A stretch of DNA of 9,220 nucleotides, from assembly GCA_027295975.1 (NCBI GenBank), contig JAPUJX010000159.1, positions 1-9,220 of the forward strand, given 5' to 3'. The position numbers and the translations under genes are program-made. Below, one piece after another: positions 1 to 6,795 of this stretch (position 1 is the stretch's first letter; each line of letters begins with the position of its first letter). This DNA is from Gammaproteobacteria bacterium. GTDB lineage: Bacteria > Pseudomonadota > Gammaproteobacteria > Pseudomonadales > Azotimanducaceae. Below the pieces are notes generated by a model. The model was not told where the DNA came from and did no database searches. It saw only the letters and a list, made by a program, of their open reading frames with translations.

Positions 1-450
1 AATGTGTGTGGCCAATTCGTTAAATTCGTCAGTCGCTTCCGCTTTTCTCGGCGACCAGCGCGTCTTTTTCCAGTAACCGGGCAGGTTCCGGACCTCTATC
101 GTAGTCGATCCGAAAAACGGCCGGACGGCAGCCCCGGGTGAACCATCCCCACCGTCGGGTGGCGCCTCGCGGGTCGGGTCGCTGGCTTGGGAACTGGTTT
201 CTACCCGCAGCCTCTCCTCCTCCGAGATTTTCTCGGCTTCTTCCCGAGTCAGATATAAATTTTCGCCAAATGCAACTGGCCTCTCGAACGGTGTCAGAGT
301 CGCCACGTCGTAGGTGCCGGTAAGATCCGGCAAACCGGAGGTAGTTCGCTTGATAGCGCCCTCGGCCACGGCTGCTGCCAGCAAGACGAGCGAGCAACTG
401 TAGATGAACAGGTTGTTGAACTTTCTTTTCTGGGAGCGAGCCAGCGACAT
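1..450 (-). CDS. Secreted protein of unknown function, 5' part only
   Basis: The frame opens with ATG at 450 and stays open to the window edge, giving 150 residues; the rest lies outside. A good ribosome-binding site (AAGGA, six bases before the ATG) supports this start. The N-terminus looks like a signal peptide: a basic stretch (RSQKRK, residues 5-10), a hydrophobic core at about 14-28, and a likely cleavage after AVA near residue 29, so the product should be exported. The mature part begins with PDLTGTYDVATLTPFERP (41-58), then LYLTREEAE (65-73) and a Pro/Gly-rich DPTREAPPDGGDGS (91-104). From memory these resemble uncharacterised exported proteins common in marine Gammaproteobacteria and sphingomonads, for which I know no function. 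It starts 141 bases after nqrF with its own candidate -10 box, so it may be a separate transcription unit. After residue 107 I cannot confirm the frame; a different frame ends at 29. Confidence 0.7.
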   Translation of the reverse strand, partial: MSLARSQKRKFNNLFIYSCSLVLLAAAVAEGAIKRTTSGLPDLTGTYDVATLTPFERPVAFGENLYLTREEAEKISEEERLRVETSSQASDPTREAPPDGGDGSPGAAVRPFFGSTTIEVRNLPGYWKKTRWSPRKAEATDEFNELATHI

Positions 451-489
451 GGGCTTTCCTTCGGTTATCTGATTTATCCCGTGCGCGTC

Positions 490-495
490 AGTATA
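490..495 (-). promoter_or_regulatory. Candidate -10 box for the exported-protein gene
   Basis: On the minus strand this reads TATACT, one base from the sigma-70 consensus, and would place transcription start about 33 bases before the ATG at 450. The sequence 17 bases upstream (GCACCG) is a poor -35 box, so the call rests on the -10 alone. I saw no convincing terminator between nqrF and this site, so read-through from nqrF is possible. Confidence 0.3.
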
Positions 496-591
496 CATTC
501 TCTGCGCGACTGCGGTGCCGGGGCTCAAGGCCGATTTGTCGAACATCGCATCGCTTCGGTTTGGTATCTTCTCGAGCACTTTGGATAACGA

Positions 592-1824
592 TCAGGCTCC
601 GAAATCATCCAGCAGGATATTCTCGGGCTCCACACCCAGATCTCCGAGCATCTGCATGATGGCAGCCACCATGGGGGGCGGTCCGCAGAGGTAATATTCA
701 CAGTCCTCCGGATTGGGATGGTCTTTCAGGTAACTGTTGAACACCACCTGGTGAATGAATCCCTGGTGGCCTTGCCAGTTGTCTTCTTCCAGGGGGTCCG
801 ATAACGCCACATGCCAGGTAAAATTGTCAAACTGGCTCGCGAGTTCATCGAACTCCTCTGCATAAAACATCTCCTGTAACGAGCGAGCACCGTACCAGTA
901 ACTCATTTTGTAGGTCTCGTTGGCCTGCTTGAGCTCGTCGAATATCTGCGAACGTAGTGGCGCCATACCGGCGCCGCCGCCAATCCATATTTTTTCCGCG
1001 CGCGTCTTCTTAACAAAAAAATCCCCATACGGGCCGAAAACCGTCAGCTTGTCACCGGGTTTCAGACCAAACACGTAGGAAGACATTTTACCGGGTGGCA
1101 CGTCCAGGCCAGGCGGTGGAGAGGCGATACGGATGTTGAACTTCAAAATTCCCTTTTCATCCGGGTAGTTCGCCATGGAGTAAGCGCGGATTGTCGGATC
1201 GCTGACCCGGCTTCGATATTTCCAGACATCAAACCGGTCCCAGTCTCTGTGATACTCTCCCTCAACGTCGATCGTTTTGTAGTCCATCTCGTACGGTGGA
1301 ATTTCAAGCTGTACATACCCACCCGCGCGGAAGTCGACCTCCTCACCCTCGGGCAGTTGCAGATTCAGTTCCTTGATGAAGGTGGCAACATTCGAATTGG
1401 CGGTGACCTGACACTCCCACCGCTGCACTCCAATCGCGTCTTCGGGAACCCGGATTTTCAGATCCTGTTTAACGGCCACCTGGCAGGAGAGGCGCCAGTT
1501 ATCTCGAATTTCACCCCGGGTGAAATGCCCTTCCTCCGTGGACAAAATGCTGCCGCCACCCCGTACCACCTGACATCGGCACTGCGCACAGGTACCGCCC
1601 CCACCGCAGGCACTCGCCAGAAATATGCCCTTCGCCGCGAGCGTACCCAGCAGCTTGTCACCGGCTGAAACCACGACGGACTTATCCGGATCGTCGTTGA
1701 TCTCGATGGTTATGTCGCCGCTGCTGACCAACCGCGAACGGGCGAGGAGGATGACCACAACCAGAAACAGCACGGTCCCGGTAAACATTCCCACACCAAG
1801 GATAATGGTGGTGTCCAACAACAT
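592..1824 (-). CDS. nqrF: Na+-translocating NADH:quinone oxidoreductase subunit F
   Basis: NqrF is the NADH-oxidising entry subunit of Na+-NQR. It takes a hydride from cytosolic NADH onto FAD and passes electrons through a 2Fe-2S cluster into the membrane subunits. The 410-residue product matches the usual length of about 408. One N-terminal membrane helix (about 5-28) is followed by a ferredoxin domain whose cluster cysteines are C73, C79, C82 and C114 ([10 protein letters not shown], then SCQV). The flavodoxin-reductase-like part has the FAD motif RAYSMANYP (213-221), the NADH-binding [10 protein letters not shown] (282-291) and CGPPPM (380-385), and ends in LLDDFGA. The ATG at 1824 is preferred because it has AAGGA five bases upstream and gives the usual N-terminus. 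An in-frame start at 1866 would add 14 residues overlapping nqrE. It is the last nqr gene; apbE does not follow. Confidence 0.98.
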   Translation of the reverse strand: MLLDTTIILGVGMFTGTVLFLVVVILLARSRLVSSGDITIEINDDPDKSVVVSAGDKLLGTLAAKGIFLASACGGGGTCAQCRCQVVRGGGSILSTEEGHFTRGEIRDNWRLSCQVAVKQDLKIRVPEDAIGVQRWECQVTANSNVATFIKELNLQLPEGEEVDFRAGGYVQLEIPPYEMDYKTIDVEGEYHRDWDRFDVWKYRSRVSDPTIRAYSMANYPDEKGILKFNIRIASPPPGLDVPPGKMSSYVFGLKPGDKLTVFGPYGDFFVKKTRAEKIWIGGGAGMAPLRSQIFDELKQANETYKMSYWYGARSLQEMFYAEEFDELASQFDNFTWHVALSDPLEEDNWQGHQGFIHQVVFNSYLKDHPNPEDCEYYLCGPPPMVAAIMQMLGDLGVEPENILLDDFGA

Positions 1825-1829
1825 CCCGT

Positions 1830-1834
1830 TCCTT
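1830..1834 (-). promoter_or_regulatory. nqrF ribosome-binding site overlapping the nqrE stop
   Basis: The minus strand reads TAAGGA, where TAA is the nqrE stop (1835-1833) and AAGGA is a Shine-Dalgarno sequence five bases before the nqrF ATG at 1824. Ribosomes finishing nqrE stop on the nqrF binding site, which fits translational coupling. The site decides the nqrF start in favour of 1824 over 1866. Confidence 0.75.
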
Positions 1835-2444
1835 AGATATCGATGCCTCCAAACGACATGAAGCACATGCTGATGAGGCCGACCGAGATGAACGTGATGC
1901 CAAGTCCCCGCAATCCTTCGGGCACATCGCTGTACTGGAGCTTTTCCCGTACACCGGCAAGGGCGGTGATCGCAAGCGCCCAGCCCACACCGGCACCGAG
2001 GCCGAACACGGTGCTTTCGGTAAAGGTATAGTCCCTTTCTACCATGAAAAGTGACGCCCCCATGATGGCGCAGTTCACCGTTATCAGCGGCAGAAAAACC
2101 CCAAGCGCGTTATACAGACGTGGCACGAATCGATCGAGAAACATCTCCAGAATCTGCACCATGGCGGCAATTACACCTATGTAGGAAAGCAGCCCGAGAA
2201 AGCTCAAATCGATTTCTGGGAAACCGGCCCAGGCAAGGGCACCATCTCGCAAAAGATAGTTGTAAATCAGGTTGTTGACGGGAACGGTGATTGCCAGCAC
2301 GACGGTCACGGCGACCCCGAGACCAATGGCCGTGGAGATCTTCTTCGAGATGGCGATGAACGTGCACATGCCGAGAAAGAAAGTGAGCGCCATGTTCTCG
2401 ATGAATACGGCGCGGATGAACAATCCCAAATAGTGCTCCAACAT
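1833..2444 (-). CDS. nqrE: Na+-translocating NADH:quinone oxidoreductase subunit E
   Basis: NqrE is an integral membrane subunit that pairs with NqrD in an inverted arrangement. The two hold an iron-sulfur centre between them, midway through the membrane, that relays electrons from NqrF toward NqrC. The product is 203 residues against about 198 in Vibrio and is almost entirely hydrophobic, with six predicted membrane segments. Family landmarks include [16 protein letters not shown] (14-29), VPVNNL (54-59) and [12 protein letters not shown] (118-129). The two cysteines expected to bind the iron centre are C27 and C125. The ATG at 2444 shares its A with the TGA of nqrD. A GTG one codon upstream (2447) is possible and would add one residue. 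A loop of a few extra residues around 67-78 ([12 protein letters not shown]) accounts for the length difference. Confidence 0.98.
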   Translation of the reverse strand: MLEHYLGLFIRAVFIENMALTFFLGMCTFIAISKKISTAIGLGVAVTVVLAITVPVNNLIYNYLLRDGALAWAGFPEIDLSFLGLLSYIGVIAAMVQILEMFLDRFVPRLYNALGVFLPLITVNCAIMGASLFMVERDYTFTESTVFGLGAGVGWALAITALAGVREKLQYSDVPEGLRGLGITFISVGLISMCFMSFGGIDI

Positions 2445-3106
2445 CACATCGCTTCCCGGTACTGCGTGTTGGGGGCGATCTCGTAAGTGGGGACCTCCAC
2501 CTGATCCGGCTTCCAGGAACGAATCGCCCAGATGAAAAGACCGATGATGAAAAACGCACTCGGTGCCAGAAGCATCAACCCGTTCGGATGATAAAAACCA
2601 CCGTCAGCAACCCGCGGCAGAATCTCATAACCCAGCAGTGTTCCCGAGCCGAGCGGCTCACGAACCAGAGCCACGGCAATCAGGACGACGCTGTAACCGA
2701 GCGCGTTGCCGAACCCGTCCAGAGCCGACAACCAGGGACCATTCTGCATGGCAAATGCTTCGGCACGACCCATGACGATGCAGTTGGTGATGATGAGCCC
2801 GACGAATACCGAAAGGCTTTTCGAAATATCGTAAGCGACCGCCTGCAAAATCTGATCGACGACGATCACGAGGGATGCGATCAACGTCATCTGAACGATG
2901 ATGCGGATGCTCGTGGGAACCCGGTTGCGCACGGCGGATACAAAAACGTTGGACATCGTAGTGACGAAGGTGACGGCCGCACACATTACCAGCGTGGTGG
3001 ACATATTCACGGTTACGGCCAATGCTGAACAAACCCCTAAAACCTGCAGAGCGATGGGATTGTTGTTGAAGATCGGATCGATCAGAACCTGCTTGGGAGT
3101 TGTCAT
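2444..3106 (-). CDS. nqrD: Na+-translocating NADH:quinone oxidoreductase subunit D
   Basis: NqrD is the membrane partner of NqrE; together they carry the intramembrane iron-sulfur centre of Na+-NQR. The 220-residue product is slightly longer than the usual 210, and the excess is a hydrophilic C-terminal tail (about 205-220). Typical family stretches are [19 protein letters not shown] (14-32), [18 protein letters not shown] (68-85) and [17 protein letters not shown] (104-120). The expected iron ligands are C26 and C109; C42 is an extra cysteine. Six membrane helices are expected. The ATG overlaps the nqrC stop in an ATGA arrangement, and the gene's own TGA overlaps the nqrE ATG, so C, D and E look translationally coupled. 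Confidence 0.98.
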   Translation of the reverse strand: MTTPKQVLIDPIFNNNPIALQVLGVCSALAVTVNMSTTLVMCAAVTFVTTMSNVFVSAVRNRVPTSIRIIVQMTLIASLVIVVDQILQAVAYDISKSLSVFVGLIITNCIVMGRAEAFAMQNGPWLSALDGFGNALGYSVVLIAVALVREPLGSGTLLGYEILPRVADGGFYHPNGLMLLAPSAFFIIGLFIWAIRSWKPDQVEVPTYEIAPNTQYREAM

Positions 3107-3915
3107 GGTGAAACCACCGCCGCTAACTTGCTCAAAAACGGACCGTAACCCAGTTCACCGGTCCAGAAACGAACGAGATTCTCGACGCCTCGACTCGTCA
3201 TCGTTGCACCCGACAAACCATCGATCTCGTGGGTTGCCGCCGTACTGCCCTCGGCCGAGCGCGTTTTCACCAGCCGCACCGCGGGTGCTCCCGATTCGTC
3301 GAACAGGGAAACACCCGGCCACTGTTCTTTCCAGTTCGGATTATCAACCTCGCCACCAAGTCCGGGCGTCTCTTTGTGTGAATAAAAACCCAATCCTGCA
3401 ACCGTCTCGAGGTCTCCTTCGATAGCGAGGTAACCGAACAGGGTGCCCCAAAGGCCATAACCGCGCACCGGCAGGACCACCTTGTCGAGCACCCCTTCGG
3501 TTTCGAGCAGATACACCAGCGCAACATGCTCCCGGCGGCCCAGGGTTGCGATATCCTCACTCGCGGTGAGATCCCGTGAGGTATCGGTCATCCGTGATGC
3601 CTTGGTCTGGTCGTAACTCTCAATATCCACCGAATCGGTGTATTCGCCGGACCCCAGAATCACGGCCCGTACTCGAAACAGTTTGAAGAGTTCGTCCACG
3701 CCACGACCTTCGCTATCGGTGCTTCCGTCGGTGGGTAACATCCCGGCAGCACGCAGGACGTTCTGCTTGCGATCCAACTCCCGATTGATCTGCTGTTGGG
3801 GTTTCAACAGCACCGCCGCGGAAGACACCACTATGGAGCAAATCAGGCAAACGGAAACCGCAACCAGAAGCACGTTTCCCAAGCCTTCTTTATTAAAATC
3901 AGCCACAGGCGTCAT
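3103..3915 (-). CDS. nqrC: Na+-translocating NADH:quinone oxidoreductase subunit C
   Basis: NqrC carries a covalently bound FMN and passes electrons from the NqrD/E iron centre to NqrB. It has one N-terminal membrane helix (about 14-36), with the remainder on the outer face of the membrane. The flavin attachment motif [10 protein letters not shown] (232-241) is intact, and T238 is the expected FMN-bearing threonine. The flavin-pocket stretch [13 protein letters not shown] (181-193) is also present. At 270 residues it is slightly longer than the Vibrio protein (about 257), with extra residues between about 60 and 100. The ATG at 3915 lies at the joint of two 22-bp tandem repeat units, and I see no clear Shine-Dalgarno sequence before it. 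A GTG at 3906 (same frame) is an alternative start. A GTG at 3937 begins a similar N-terminus but runs into a stop after 12 codons. The first ten residues ([10 protein letters not shown]) therefore derive from the repeat and do not match the usual NqrC N-terminus. Confidence 0.97.
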   Translation of the reverse strand: MTPVADFNKEGLGNVLLVAVSVCLICSIVVSSAAVLLKPQQQINRELDRKQNVLRAAGMLPTDGSTDSEGRGVDELFKLFRVRAVILGSGEYTDSVDIESYDQTKASRMTDTSRDLTASEDIATLGRREHVALVYLLETEGVLDKVVLPVRGYGLWGTLFGYLAIEGDLETVAGLGFYSHKETPGLGGEVDNPNWKEQWPGVSLFDESGAPAVRLVKTRSAEGSTAATHEIDGLSGATMTSRGVENLVRFWTGELGYGPFLSKLAAVVSP

Positions 3916-3979
3916 TAAAGTCGGCCACCGGCGTCACTAAAATCAGCCACGGGCCTGTTGAACTCAGCCACGAGCGAGC
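3893..3979 (-). repeat. Imperfect 22-bp tandem repeat at the nqrB-nqrC junction
   Basis: Read on the minus strand, four adjoining blocks share the core GTGGCTGATTTTA or close variants. Unit D (3979-3958, conserved only in part) holds the end of nqrB including its TGA. Unit C (3957-3937) and unit B (3936-3915) fill the gap. Unit A (3914-3893) is the start of the nqrC coding sequence. Spacing is 21-22 bases. The B/A joint reads ATGACGCCTGTGGC and contains the nqrC ATG; the C/B joint reads GTGACGCCGGTGGC, so the start region is present twice. Because 22 is not a multiple of three, the copies lie in different frames relative to nqrC. Confidence 0.85.
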
Positions 3980-5151
3980 CTCCGCTTGATATTTGCCTGA
4001 ACCACAAAATGATCGATGAGCGGCGCAAACAGGTTGCCAAACAAAATCGCCAGCATCATCCCTTCCGGAAAGGCCGGATTTACCACACGCACCAGCACGC
4101 ACATCACCCCGATAAGCGCTCCGTACGCCCACCGGCCGGAATTGGTCATTGCCGCGGACACCGGGTCGGTGGCCATGAATACCGTGCCGAACGCAAATCC
4201 GCCCAACACCGCATGCCACCAGAAAGGCATCGCAAACATCGGGTTGGTGGAATTTATGGCATTAAACACGAGCGAGGTGGCTACCATGCCCAGTAACACG
4301 CCCACCATGATCCGCCACGATGCAATTTTCGTTGCCACGAGGATCAAAGCGGCGAGAAATATGGCGAGGGTCGATGTTTCACCGAGCGAGCCCGCCATGT
4401 TGCCGATGAAGGCGTTGAAGAGGCTCACCCCATAATCGTCGCCAAGGGCAGCACGGCCCAGCGCCGTTGCACGCGTGTAGCCATCCACGGCCACCCATAC
4501 CGCATCACCCGACATCTGTGCCGGATAGGCAAAATAGAGAAATGTGCGCCCCGTCAACGCCGGGTTGAGAAAATTTTTGCCGGTGCCACCGAACACCTCT
4601 TTGCCGATGACAACCCCGAAGATGATGCCAACCGCCGCCATCCACAAAGGTGTGGTAGGCGGCAGGGTAAGAGTGAAAAGGATGCTCGTTACGAAAAACC
4701 CCTCGTTTACCTCATGTCCACGCTTGGCGGCAAACCAGATTTCGAACGCGATACCCACCGCGAACACGACAACGTACAAGGGAATGAAATAAGCCAGCCC
4801 GTGCACCAGGCAATCCCAGTAACTATTGGAATCGTAGCCGATGAGCACGTCGAGGAAGATGGCTCGCCAATTGCCGACAGAGTCGACACCCACCGCCTGC
4901 ATGGCTTCGTTGGCGTACAGGCCGGTGAAATAGCTGCCCGCGAATACCGGTATGAACGCACAAGCCCACACCGTCATCATGATCCGTTTCAGATCGAGGC
5001 CGTCGCGCAGGTGGGCAGCGCCGCCGGTAACGGTGCCGGGTGTATACAGCGCGGTGTCGATGGCTTCGTACAGCGGGTAGAGCCAGGCAACCCGGCCGTC
5101 CTCCTCGAAATAGGGGGCAATATCATCCATGAAGGAGCGTAGCTTGCGCAT
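3964..5151 (-). CDS. nqrB: Na+-translocating NADH:quinone oxidoreductase subunit B
   Basis: NqrB is the large membrane subunit that contains covalent FMN and riboflavin, binds quinone and forms the Na+ path. The product has 395 residues against about 415 in Vibrio; the difference is mainly shorter loops, for example around 230-245. Family landmarks are LYTPG (35-39), [14 protein letters not shown] (146-159), [16 protein letters not shown] (184-199), [15 protein letters not shown] (325-339) and [14 protein letters not shown] (358-371). It ends in IKRRLARG. The flavinylation motif reads D223-G-Y-T-R-A-T229, with Arg227 where Gly is usual; T229 should still be the attachment residue. The ATG at 5151 gives the standard N-terminus ([17 protein letters not shown]). 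An open frame extends to 5304, but that part overlaps nqrA and does not resemble NqrB. A strong AAGGAGGG lies in the last codons of nqrA, 11 bases before the ATG. Confidence 0.98.
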   Translation of the reverse strand: MRKLRSFMDDIAPYFEEDGRVAWLYPLYEAIDTALYTPGTVTGGAAHLRDGLDLKRIMMTVWACAFIPVFAGSYFTGLYANEAMQAVGVDSVGNWRAIFLDVLIGYDSNSYWDCLVHGLAYFIPLYVVVFAVGIAFEIWFAAKRGHEVNEGFFVTSILFTLTLPPTTPLWMAAVGIIFGVVIGKEVFGGTGKNFLNPALTGRTFLYFAYPAQMSGDAVWVAVDGYTRATALGRAALGDDYGVSLFNAFIGNMAGSLGETSTLAIFLAALILVATKIASWRIMVGVLLGMVATSLVFNAINSTNPMFAMPFWWHAVLGGFAFGTVFMATDPVSAAMTNSGRWAYGALIGVMCVLVRVVNPAFPEGMMLAILFGNLFAPLIDHFVVQANIKRRLARG

Positions 5152-5158
5152 CCGGCGA

Positions 5159-6508
5159 CTAACCCTCCTTCTCGATCTGGGTGAGCACCTGACGTAAAAC
5201 CGGGCCGTATTCGTATTTGCCCGGGCAGGCGTAAGTGCACAGGGCAATGTCGTCTTCGTCGAGTTCCAGGCAACCGAGGCCAATTGCGGTGTCCAGGTCA
5301 CCAATGAGGAGGCTCCTCAGGAGTTGGGTGGCAAGAATGTCCAGGGGCATGACCGCCTCGTAGGTACCAATCGGTACCATGGCGCGAGGGCTGCCGTTGC
5401 ACGATGTGCTGAAATTCAGGGTTTTTGAGCCGAACAATGTCGACAGATAAACAGGAAAAACCGAATGTCTGTCGAGACCGGGGGTCAGGTAACCGAACAA
5501 CCGGCGTGTACGATCTTCCGGCAGGACCGAAACCTGCAAGTGGTAGCGGCCGAGAAACGAAACAGGGCCAATCACTTCACGGCCGGACAACACCGAGCCG
5601 GAAATCACCCGTTGCTCACCGTCACGAAGCTCTCCCGCGGTGAGTTCTTCCAGATTCGCACCTTGTACCGTCTTTAAAAGCCTGGGGCGCAGCACTCCCG
5701 GTCCGCCCAGCGCGATGATCCGATCGCCGAGGATGTTGCCGGTCAGAAACAAGCTGCCCACCGCTATCACGTCTTGATAGCCTATGTACCAGACCGTTTT
5801 GTTCGGGCTTACCGGGTCGAGAAAATGGATGTGTGTTCCGGGCAGGCCCGCCGGGTGGATGCCGGAGAATTCCTCGACGGAAATTTTTGCATCGGTCCCC
5901 GTCGGTAGAAACTTACCCGCTTGCTGGCAAACGTAAACCACTCCTTCCGTCAGCTTCGCAACAATATCCAGGCCCGCTGCGTATTCCGTGGCATATTCCG
6001 GAATGACCACAGCCGGATCCGCCGCCAGCGGATTGCTGTCGATCGCGGTGACGAACAACGAATGTGGGGATGAATCGACTCCCGGTACCTTGCTGTAGGG
6101 TCGGGTGCGTAGAGCCGTCCACATCCCACTGGCAACCAGATTTTCGACAATCTGCCCGCGACTCAAGTCCGCAATGTCGTCGATGCCGAAACGTGTAAAG
6201 CTCTCGGTTGCATCCCCCTCCACCTCGATGACAACCGACTGTAAAACACGCTTGGCCCCCCGATTGATGGCGGAGACTCTTCCCGCTGCCGGTGCGGTGA
6301 ACTGTACGCCTTCGTTCTTTTTGTCTGTGAACAGCACCTGCCCACGGATCACCCGATCGCCCTCACGCACCAGCATCGTGGGTCTCATCCCGGGATAATC
6401 GTCTCCGAGCACGGCGACGCTCCGTACCGGGCGCGCCTGTTCGATATGCTGTTCCGGGTTGCCGGGCAGCGGCAGGTCGAGACCCTTCTTGATGTTGATT
6501 ATCGACAC
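5159..6508 (-). CDS. nqrA: Na+-translocating NADH:quinone oxidoreductase subunit A
   Basis: NqrA is the peripheral cytoplasmic subunit of Na+-NQR, docked on NqrB; it carries no established redox cofactor and has been linked to quinone binding. The product has 449 residues (about 446 is usual) and aligns throughout: [15 protein letters not shown] (4-18), GMRPTML (40-46), [20 protein letters not shown] (70-89), [14 protein letters not shown] (129-142), [12 protein letters not shown] (218-229), and a C-terminus with [20 protein letters not shown] ending in IEKEG. The start is GTG at 6508. The codon just upstream is TAA, so no earlier start exists in this frame, and no ATG lies near. No Shine-Dalgarno sequence is visible; a 7-base tandem repeat (ACCGTAA twice) abuts the GTG. 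It is the first gene of the nqr operon, behind a strong promoter and a leader of about 180 nt. NqrB follows after seven bases. Confidence 0.98.
   Translation of the reverse strand: MSIINIKKGLDLPLPGNPEQHIEQARPVRSVAVLGDDYPGMRPTMLVREGDRVIRGQVLFTDKKNEGVQFTAPAAGRVSAINRGAKRVLQSVVIEVEGDATESFTRFGIDDIADLSRGQIVENLVASGMWTALRTRPYSKVPGVDSSPHSLFVTAIDSNPLAADPAVVIPEYATEYAAGLDIVAKLTEGVVYVCQQAGKFLPTGTDAKISVEEFSGIHPAGLPGTHIHFLDPVSPNKTVWYIGYQDVIAVGSLFLTGNILGDRIIALGGPGVLRPRLLKTVQGANLEELTAGELRDGEQRVISGSVLSGREVIGPVSFLGRYHLQVSVLPEDRTRRLFGYLTPGLDRHSVFPVYLSTLFGSKTLNFSTSCNGSPRAMVPIGTYEAVMPLDILATQLLRSLLIGDLDTAIGLGCLELDEDDIALCTYACPGKYEYGPVLRQVLTQIEKEG
5163..5170 (-). promoter_or_regulatory. nqrB ribosome-binding site inside nqrA
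   Basis: The minus strand reads AAGGAGGG, an excellent Shine-Dalgarno sequence formed by the last Lys-Glu-Gly codons of nqrA. It ends 11 bases before the nqrB ATG at 5151, at the long end of normal spacing, and supports that start rather than the upstream open frame. Confidence 0.7.
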
Positions 6509-6690
6509 TTACGGTTTACGGTTGCTTCGCACTCACATCACTGATTTGCTGAAATCCTTTTGCTGACCCTCGCAACAACCAGGCAGACACCCATGGGTTA
6601 CAGGTACTCATGTCGGGTCAGGCACAAATCACTCATCAAACGGAGTACATGAGGTGTCGCGAGAATCTGGCCAGAGCAGCTTCGGTCGAC
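6509..6690 (-). other. Long untranslated leader of the nqr operon
   Basis: If the promoter just upstream is used, the nqr transcript has about 180 nt before the nqrA GTG. On the minus strand I can see a 7-bp stem CTGACCC/GGGTCAG (6621-6615 with 6569-6563) enclosing a smaller GACA/TGTC pairing. There is also a 6-bp pairing GTACTC/GAGTAC (6648-6643 with 6609-6604), which could compete with the first, and a tight GATTT-CAGC-AAATC hairpin near the 3' end. Three short frames are present: MYSV, a 12-codon frame overlapping it as TGATG, and a 31-codon frame (6611-6516) ending seven bases before nqrA. None has a good ribosome-binding site. Structured RNAs upstream of nqrA are known in other bacteria (the nqrA-II and nqrA-Marinomonas motifs), but I cannot match this leader to either by eye. 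Confidence 0.5.
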
Positions 6691-6692
6691 CG
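6683..6692. promoter_or_regulatory. 10-bp palindrome at the predicted nqr transcription start
   Basis: CGGTCGACCG is perfectly self-complementary and begins about six bases after the -10 box, so it covers the expected start of transcription. A site in this place could be a repressor operator, or the first hairpin of the transcript. No regulator can be named. Confidence 0.4.
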
Positions 6693-6697
6693 CGCGA

Positions 6698-6726
6698 ATT
6701 ATAGTGGTGCCAAGCAGGGATGCCAA
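6698..6726 (-). promoter_or_regulatory. Strong sigma-70-type promoter for nqrABCDEF
   Basis: On the minus strand, TTGGCA (6726-6721, five of six consensus bases) is followed by exactly 17 bases and a perfect TATAAT (6703-6698). The predicted start of transcription, near 6691, falls on a 10-bp palindrome. TTGGCA occurs again 13 bases downstream inside the spacer (6713-6708). This is the best promoter in the window and lies between the GAPDH stop and nqrA, so nqr should be transcribed independently of the GAPDH gene. Confidence 0.8.
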
Positions 6727-6745
6727 TGTTAGCACCGCCAGGACT

Positions 6746-6791
6746 ATCACCTCGCCCGGGTTCCGCCACGCAACTCTCCGGGTCGGGTGAT
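6746..6791 (-). terminator. Imperfect hairpin after the GAPDH gene, possible terminator
   Basis: Starting four bases after the GAPDH stop, the minus strand has ATCACC-CGA-CCCGG and, after a loop, CCGGG-CGA-GGTGAT. That gives two perfect arms of 6 and 5 bp separated by a 3x3 internal mismatch. No run of T follows, so it is not a classic intrinsic terminator. It may protect the 3' end of the transcript, or be a protein-binding site just upstream of the nqr promoter. Confidence 0.35.
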
Positions 6792-6795
6792 TCTC

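Noticed and set aside
29..397. 122-codon minus-strand frame near the left end
   Set aside because: It is in a different frame from the 450-1 gene, has an Arg-rich composition typical of an out-of-frame reading and lacks a good start. It is kept only as a possible frameshift continuation.
2588..3028. 146-codon plus-strand frame opposite nqrD
   Set aside because: It lies wholly within nqrD, is rich in His, Asp and Arg as expected of an antisense reading, and matches nothing known.
3899..3937. 12-codon frame [12 protein letters not shown] before nqrC
   Set aside because: It is a by-product of the tandem repeat with no ribosome-binding site. It is discussed under the repeat rather than called as a gene.
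5152..5304. 51-codon N-terminal extension of nqrB
   Set aside because: It lies within the nqrA coding sequence, does not resemble NqrB, and a strong ribosome-binding site precedes the ATG at 5151.
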